Shown here: one piece after another, positions 58,313 through 64,000 of the stretch
Layout of the letters: every line of letters begins with the position of its first letter
Position numbering within the stretch: position 1 is the stretch's first letter
Assembly: GCA_963675135.1 (NCBI GenBank)
Contig: OY776125.1
Coordinates: 65,733,441 to 65,797,440, forward strand
DNA: 64,000 bases
Reading direction: 5' to 3'
DNA from: Galeopsis tetrahit
Lineage: Eukaryota > Streptophyta > Magnoliopsida > Lamiales > Lamiaceae
Notes under the pieces: model-generated
What the model was told of the DNA's origin: nothing
Database searches by the model: none
The model's input: only the letters and a program-made list of their open reading frames with translations
Program-made: the position numbers and the translations under genes

Positions 58313-59960
58313 TGTTGGGAATAAAATGAGAAGTTTTGATTAAGATACCAAAACCCCTTAAGACATGCCAAATGATTAAGTCAAGTATTGAATGAACATG
58401 TTCTAGGAATGTTAGAACATGTAGCTTAAGACTAGTTGAGAAGTTGGAATGTTAGGCAGCTCTTAGAATGATAGATGCAAAAGTTGAGGGGGAACACCTG
58501 CTTAGAAGATCTCAAGAATCAAGTCCCCTCAAGGTTCAAGAACTAATCTGACCTTAAGTCTGCTGATGGACAACTGTGTTGATCAAGTCAACTTAGTTGT
58601 GATACAACCTATCTGAAGATCAACTGAATTAAATGCATCATCAAGACCAAGTCTACTGAAGCATATATCAAAGCGCGGAAGGTTTTTTCAGCAAGAATGT
58701 CTCAGCACAATTGAACCAGAACAGTTTTAAGAACTAGCCCAACTCTGCTGATAAGGTCAAGGCTACTGATCCAAAGCCATGAATGCTCAAAGATAATCAA
58801 GAAATATACATGGAAAGAGAAAGAGCCAAGTCATCTGAAGAGCTAAAGCCAACATTGCTGATAAGCAAACTCTGCTGATCCTGATAAGCAGAATTGTCCA
58901 AGTGATAAGGAATGTTGTCCTTATCATAGGATCAATCATCAGAAGTGATGTCCATGTTTGATCAAGTGAATCTTGAAGTCAGACATTGGGAAGAGTGCTT
59001 CAAAGTCAAGAAAAAATGCTCACAGTCGTTTACTTTCCAAATTAAGGACATGACACTTTCAAAGAAACTGTCTTCCAGTTGCAAAGTTCAAGGAAGACAA
59101 ATATAGACAATTGAGGCTGTCTTTCCAACGGGCAAATCCTCAAATTGTTCTATAAATACAGAAGTGTGGAAACCATTGAATCAATCCAACCATCCTGCAT
59201 CGTAGAGGAAACTACAAGCTCAAAGCCTTCAAGCTTTATTAGAACATTCACAGTTTCCCGAAACACTTCATCTAAGCTAAACTACATTGTATATCCATAC
59301 AAGCTTAGAGAGATATCCTATCCTTTTACATTGAGCTCATTGTAAAGGATATCTCCACCTAGTTGGAACCAACATCAACCCTTATACCTTTCCAAAAGAG
59401 AGATAGAAGGTTGTTGTAGTAGAAGTGGTAGGAATTGACTGTTGAGAGAAGAACAGTTCAATTCTGAGTTGAGAAGAGGGTACTAGGAATCTGATATCCT
59501 AGGGATCAAGACACCAAGGAGTGGTGTGGTTGATCAAGTGCACCTTTGCACTATAAAACAAGTAATTCCAAGAGTGAAGGAATTATCCTGTTAAATCAGG
59601 GAAAGTGGATGTAGGAGCTTAAGTCTCTGAACCACTATAACTCTTGTGTTGATTTACTTTCAAAGTACTTTCATACAAACAACACATTCATACACAACAC
59701 ACAAAGTAACCTTTCAAAGACATATACTTAAGACTGTGCAGAACTGATTTGGACAAGTTCCCTGAAAACTGGTGTTCATTAAAAAGAGATTTCGGAACAT
59801 AAAATGAGTTTTAAACCAAATGGCCAACCACTAATTCCACACATATAACTCCATTAGATAGTTATTCAACTAAGTACTCAATAGTACTTAGTAGCTTGAT
59901 TATCTTTAAAGAGTTATTCATCTCAGAAGAATTGTCCAGGACAACCTTACTGAAGTCTGT
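58313..59960 (+). repeat. 3' LTR of Copia D (about 1.65 kb)
   Basis: It begins TGTTGGGAATAAAATG right after the polypurine tract. It includes a possible leader with TCTATAAATACAGAAG (TATA-like, 59148) and the phrase GTGGATGTAGGAGCTTAAG typical of SIRE R-U5 regions. The right edge is not sharp; the CACTA coding sequence begins near 59960, so the LTR must end about there. Confidence 0.75.
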
Positions 59961-60213
59961 TTTGGTTAAAGTTTGAAAAGATTTGCATACACTTGTTATA
60001 TACTCCTTTCAGGACCAATAGATATAAATGAGATTTCACTTCATTAGGATCTCTATAAGTTTGATTTCGACATCTAGCTTTCGAACAAGGACACCTAATT
60101 TTTCCTTCCCAAATCGAATTCGAATTACTAGTGACATCTTCAATAAATCCATTTACTCCACTAACAAATTCGGGGTTCATAATCCTATTCACTAATCTTG
60201 GACTATACATCAA
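59960..60213 (-). pseudogene. CACTA transposase-associated domain fragment
   Basis: The frame reads MMYSPRLVNRIMNPEFVSGV, then IRCPCSKARCRNQTY and PNEVKSHLYL. This is the N-terminal transposase-associated domain of plant CACTA proteins (usual pattern: ...IRCPCxKCxN...V..HLY..GF...Y..W). The spacing in CPCSKARCRN has two extra residues, and the last part (LVLKGVYNKCMQ) departs from the usual GF-xxxY-xxW, so it is damaged before the cut near 59960. Confidence 0.82.
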
Positions 60214-60849
60214 GCTACGACTTGACTAATTCATGTCAATCGACGTCTACAACACACAAACAACCAACGTCTCATTCCTCCAACTCTATTAAAATTAATT
60301 AATATAATTCCAAATATATGCTAATAATTATTCTAACACCCTAATTAACAAATAAATTCATATAACTTAATTAAACCATACATATATATACATAACACAA
60401 TATAATTCTAACACCCTAATTAACAAATAAATTCATATAACTAATTAATTAAAACATACATATAAATACATAACACAATATAATTAACAATTAAATTCTA
60501 ACAATTAACACATGCATGCATAAAAATTAACATTTAATTTCAAACAGTTCTAAAAATAAAATTATATATATATATATATTTTCTACAATTTTATATATAC
60601 ATACAACATATATGCATATATATACATATATATACTAAAACTATATATATACATATAACTTCAAATTTAACCAATGAAAACGAAAAAAATTATTGTAGAA
60701 ATGCTCCCGTCGAAGTGTAGAACACAAATGGCCAAAAACCGAGTTCGATCCGAAAACGAAGGTGGATTTTGAGTTTGGAGGTTTTGAGGAATTATAATGG
60801 AGGTGTGCGCCGCAACTTCTGTAATTCTAGAAGAAAGGGGTGGGTTTTA
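60214..60849. repeat. AT-rich CACTA leader with a tandem repeat
   Basis: A unit of about 75 bp starting AACACCCTAATTAACAAATA occurs twice (about 60338 and 60410). Runs of TATA and CATATATATA follow. No coding signal. Confidence 0.7.
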
Positions 60850-61179
60850 ATTAACTTAGGGCGACAGTAAAGGCGACGGGCCCACTGTCGTTGCCTTTTA
60901 GCGAGTGGGCCCCGTTGCCATTTCACAACGGGTCCACTCCCATCGCCTTTTGGCGAGTGCAGAACACGCCCTTGCCTTTGCCGTTGCCATAAGGCAAGGG
61001 CGTTATAATCCGTCACCTTTTCGCAACGGGACCCACTCCCGTAGCCTTATCCGTTGCCAAAAGGCAAGGGCACCCACCCCCGTCGCCTTTTTTCTGTTCG
61101 TTGACAAATCCGTTGCCAATTGGCAACGGTACACTGCCCTTGCTAAATGCTGTTGCCTTTTGGCCAATATTTTGTAGTG
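60850..61179 (-). repeat. CACTA subterminal repeats and terminal repeat
   Basis: A GC-rich block holds many direct and inverted copies of CGTTGCCAAAAGGCAA and shorter cores such as GTTGCCTTTTGG and GGCAACGG. Subterminal arrays of 10-20 bp motifs are where En/Spm TnpA-type proteins bind. The terminus CACTACAAAA is at 61179. Frames found here are by-products of the repeats. Confidence 0.88.
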
Positions 61180-61464
61180 CATAGAGAGTTAACCTGTGCA
61201 TTAGTGTGCACGTGCACACTATGCACATGAGACCAACTCTTTGCAAAATAATTTAAATTTAATTATAATCATTGCTATGGATCATGGAAAGATGATCACA
61301 TGATATATGATACATATGCTATGTAAACGTTTTAAGTTCAAAGCAAAATTATAAAACCATGATATTAAGTGCATTCACTACATAACTATTTAAAATTTCA
61401 ACGCATGCATATTTTATAACAAATTATGATTTTCGAGAGCGAAAATATTTTAAGAGGGGAAGGA
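61180..61464. other. Stretch ending in a Ty3/gypsy polypurine tract
   Basis: Non-coding. The last bases before the LTR, AAGAGGGGAAGGA (61452-61464), look like the polypurine tract of a gypsy element, so at least the last 80-100 bp are probably internal retrotransposon sequence. Confidence 0.55.
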
Positions 61465-62819
61465 TGTAACACCCCAAAAATTCTCAAATTAATTGTTTTA
61501 AAAATGCATTTAAATATTTATTTTCTTTAAATAAGAGATTTCATCCAATTTTAAAATAAAAATATATTGTTCATTCCTATTTTATCAAGGTATATTTTCA
61601 AATATATATATTTACATACTCACACTAATTATATATATTCAGGCGTCCTAGGATATATGTATACGTGTGAGATAATTTTTTTAACTAATTGTTTTAAATC
61701 TTTTTTTTCATGAAAATATATTCACTTTAAAGATAACTTAATTCTATTTATTTAATATTCAAAATATCTTTAATTATATATTTTCTTTCCATATTTCTTG
61801 ATAGTAACAAATTAAATTTCCCAATCTATATATTTCTCTGAAGTAGTGTGTTACTTCGTAATCAAATTTTAAGATTTTCATTTTAAATTTCTAATTTATC
61901 TCACAAAAAAACCTATTTTCTCACTACAAATAGAGGCCCTATTTGTAAAATAAAAACACGCCATACAAATATTCTTACGCCAAAAATTATAGATTTATTC
62001 ATTTTATTCCCAATTCATGAGGTCGACTCCAAGAGCATTAAAGTTATTTTCATTGCATCCACGACATAAAATCGTGGTGGGATATTCTTACTTACGTATT
62101 CATTTTGTCACCTTTGAATGTTATTTATGAATTTAATTGTTGCTCAGCTACATGAACCCATGTTTACGATATTATGGGTTACTTCGACGGAAAGGTCGTT
62201 ATAGCTAGCGGGGACGACGGTTCGGGATGGTAAGATCCTTGGGGGCAACTCCACCGTATACAGATTGGCCAATTTAATTGGTCAATATATGGAAGACTTA
62301 TGTTATGAAAGACTTATATTATGGAAGACTTGTTTACGCATGTTGGTGAGTTTATGGTTATTTTTGCATTAATATTTAACTGTGACAAAGTTAATCCCAC
62401 TGAGCTAGTTGTTTTGCTCACCCCAATCATATTAACATTTTTACAGATTATAAAGGAGTGGCGGCGGAGGGATGGTGGATGCGTGTCAAGAAAATAATTA
62501 TTATTTTAAAACTGTGATTTAATTAGTTCGATCGTATGTTATTTAAAGTATTTCGTTTAATAAAAAGTCACATCTTTTGATTGTATTAAAAATTATATTT
62601 ACCTTTAAAGTAAATTAATTTATTTTCGATTGATTGGTCTTAGATTTTCAAAATTATCATTATTTTAATATTTTCTTCCGCTGCAAATATTTTTGTAAAT
62701 TAATAAATTTATCTACATGTGCCTTTTGAAAATCAAGATAAGACAGTATTTTATTTAATTGACCTTCAAAAAGTAAAAATATGGTGTTTTCATCTAGACC
62801 CTAAAATCGGGATGTGACA
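61465..62819 (+). repeat. 3' LTR of a Ty3/gypsy element (1355 bp)
   Basis: It starts TGTAACACCCCAAAAATT and ends AATCGGGATGTGACA, the usual termini of plant gypsy LTRs of the Tekay/Del type. It contains the common phrase TTGCTCACCCC (about 62414). The element body upstream is missing. Downstream, TTATGTATACAATACTTTC continues the PP2C-fragment repeat exactly where the copy at 10819 has TTATGTATACAGTACTTTC, so the insertion lies inside that repeat. Confidence 0.88.
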
Positions 62820-63082
62820 TTATGTATACAATACTTTCATGAACTTCCACGAGCGTCAAAGGTGTTTTGTTCCGAAGCCCCCTCCGACCAACAACTATCG
62901 ACTATTTCATCGGCACTGTTAGGGATTGACAGGCCACCTTGACAGCGGTGGCATGGTGTTTGGACATGTGTCAATGATGGGATGGTGGAGAGAGAGATGG
63001 AGGATGCAATTACAATGTTGGTGGATGAAAAATACTCATATTTAGCAATTTATAATGGCCATGGTGGAGCTAAGGTGCTGAA
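62820..63082 (+). pseudogene. Second locus of the PP2C-fragment repeat
   Basis: It is colinear with 10818-11120: ACTTTCATGAACTTCCACG, CCAACAACTATCGACTA, GTGTTTGGACATGTGTCAAT, then a frame from 62994 reading EMEDAITMLVDEKYSYLAIY and NGHGGAK. It lacks the 62-bp duplication and the inverted arm seen at the first locus. It keeps the GHGG motif better than the first locus but has the same Asp-to-Asn change, pointing to a shared captured ancestor. Confidence 0.8.
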
Positions 63083-63084
63083 CA

Positions 63085-64000
63085 AATGCAAGAAAATTTC
63101 ATTTTACGTCCGGTAACTTAGGCCTAATCCAGTATATATCCTTTAAGTTTTCACTTTTTCAATTTACGTCCTAGGGTGTCCAATTAACATCCTTTTCGGT
63201 CCAATTTACGTCCTTTCCACCGAAAATTGAAATTCCGGTCAAATAGTCCAATTTACATCCTTTATGTTTGAAAATTATAAATTAATAATTAAAAAATTCT
63301 GAAAATATCATTAAAAATTCAAAAAATCACATTAAAAAACTAAAAATCTCATTAAAAACTTATAAATTGTGTAAAATAAATATAAAAAAAAAATTTAAAA
63401 TTCTAAAAAGATTATAAATTCTAAAAATCTGAAAAATATGTAAACTAATTTTTTTTTTCTAAAAACTCATAAAAATAAAAAAATCTATAAATTAAAATTT
63501 TAAAAATGTTTAAAATAAAAAATTCCACAATTTAAAAAATATCGTGAAAATGAATTTGGGACGGTTCCAAAATCGATTAAGGGGTGGAACTTCCACTCAA
63601 ACTCAACGGTGAGTTGAAAAATTAATCTTGTGGGACCCTAAAGTCTGATTTTTAATGAAATGTTAATAATTTTTATTATTCTTATTAGATTTTTAGAATT
63701 AGTAATTTTTAATCTAAACATTTTTTAAAAATTAATGAGAATTTTAGAGTTTTTAGAAATTTTAATGAAATTTTGAATTTCTTGATTTTTAAATTACACA
63801 TTTTTCATTCTTTGAATTGTAGATTTTTTTATTTTTTGTATTTTCAAAATTTTAGAATTTTATTTATTTATTTTACACTCTTTATAATTTATAATGATAT
63901 TTTTAGAAATTTTAGTGAGATATTTTGAATTTTATTTTTCATATTTTATAGTTTTTAATTTAAAGAGATTTTTTAATGAGATTTTTAGAAAATTTTAATT
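63085..64000. mobile_element. Long inverted-repeat (foldback or MULE-like) element, partial
   Basis: The left end, AAAATTTCATTTTACGTCC with repeated TCCAATTTACGTCC, resembles Mutator-type MITE termini. An AT-rich arm follows (phrases AAAATATCATTAAAAATTC and AAAAATCTCATTAAAA), then a GC-richer centre at about 63548-63645. The same phrases then recur in reverse complement (about 63690-64000: TAATGATATTTTTAGAAATT, TTTTAATGAGATTTTTAGAA). The right end is outside the window. Confidence 0.6.

Larger units (their letters stand above)
49303..59960 (+). mobile_element. SIRE-like Copia element D, 5'-truncated
   Basis: On the plus strand: end of protease/GAG-pre-integrase, integrase, reverse transcriptase, RNase H (to 52394), a spacer, a very long third ORF (53127-57652), another spacer, polypurine tract AAAAATGGGGAAA and a 3' LTR from 58313. 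The 5' LTR, gag and protease are missing; the sequence starts abruptly next to the hAT-type end. Its LTR start (TGTTGGGAATAAAATG) differs from A and C beyond the first bases, so it is a separate SIRE-type family. Numerous stops make it inactive. Confidence 0.9.
59947..61179 (-). mobile_element. 5' end of a CACTA (En/Spm-type) transposon
   Basis: On the minus strand the element begins CACTACAAAATATTGGCC at 61179, a CACTA terminal repeat. Subterminal repeats, an AT-rich leader and the first coding exon follow. The rest is lost at about 59960, where the LTR of Copia D abuts. Either D inserted here or a rearrangement joined them. Confidence 0.85.

Noticed and set aside
60792..61246. Overlapping frames on both strands beside the CACTA terminus
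   Set aside because: They are translations of the GC-rich subterminal repeats and overlap each other. No protein family.

Overview
The window looks like a gene-poor, repeat-rich piece of a flowering-plant nuclear genome, probably a eudicot. Supporting signs are Copia elements of the SIRE type with a third ORF, CTCCCTCCG Stowaway MITEs, a CACTA element, hAT and Ty3/gypsy elements, plant-type Helitrons, and fragments of plant-only gene families (clade A PP2C, B3/REM, wall-associated kinase, IDM1-like PHD/acetyltransferase). Most of it is very AT-rich. I found no convincing intact host gene, tRNA or rRNA. Nearly everything is mobile DNA inserted into mobile DNA.

Layout. 1-6876: the 5' part of a fairly young SIRE-like Copia element (A, minus strand) with its 1572-bp 5' LTR. 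A sits inside the reverse transcriptase of a second Copia element (B, 6877-10540, minus strand, 185-bp LTR). 10541-11470: two 62-bp tandem duplications and an inverted duplication of a PP2C fragment. 11470-14356: non-coding DNA with a Stowaway MITE inside a possible TIR element.

14357-40252 is a nested stack. The outermost layer is a small gag-only Ty3/gypsy element (E), now in separate pieces. Its 3' LTR was interrupted by a repeat (F). F was interrupted by a 20.5-kb Helitron (15102-35603) with recognisable ends. That Helitron carries its own RepHel gene, an RPA-like relic and captured pieces of B3, IDM1-like and WAK genes. A second, 3.8-kb Helitron (17034-20852, opposite strand) lies inside it, and a duplicated flank elsewhere in the window preserves its empty site.

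41513-45313: the 3' end of another SIRE-like Copia (C, minus). 45314-49302: a hAT element with a damaged transposase and a TAGGGGTG-ended MITE-like segment. 49303-about 59960: a 5'-truncated SIRE-like Copia (D, plus) with pol, a very long third ORF and a 3' LTR. About 59960-61179: the end of a CACTA element. 61465-62819: a Ty3/gypsy LTR that landed in another copy of the PP2C-fragment repeat (62820-63082). 63085-64000: part of a long inverted-repeat element running off the window.

The RepHel of the large Helitron keeps its HUH and helicase motifs but is broken by stops and frameshifts, so the element now looks non-autonomous. The parts most worth attention are the Helitron-in-Helitron with its empty site, the cargo (a spliced B3 gene and an acetyltransferase fragment of the anti-silencing IDM1 type), and the inverted PP2C repeat that could make hairpin RNA.
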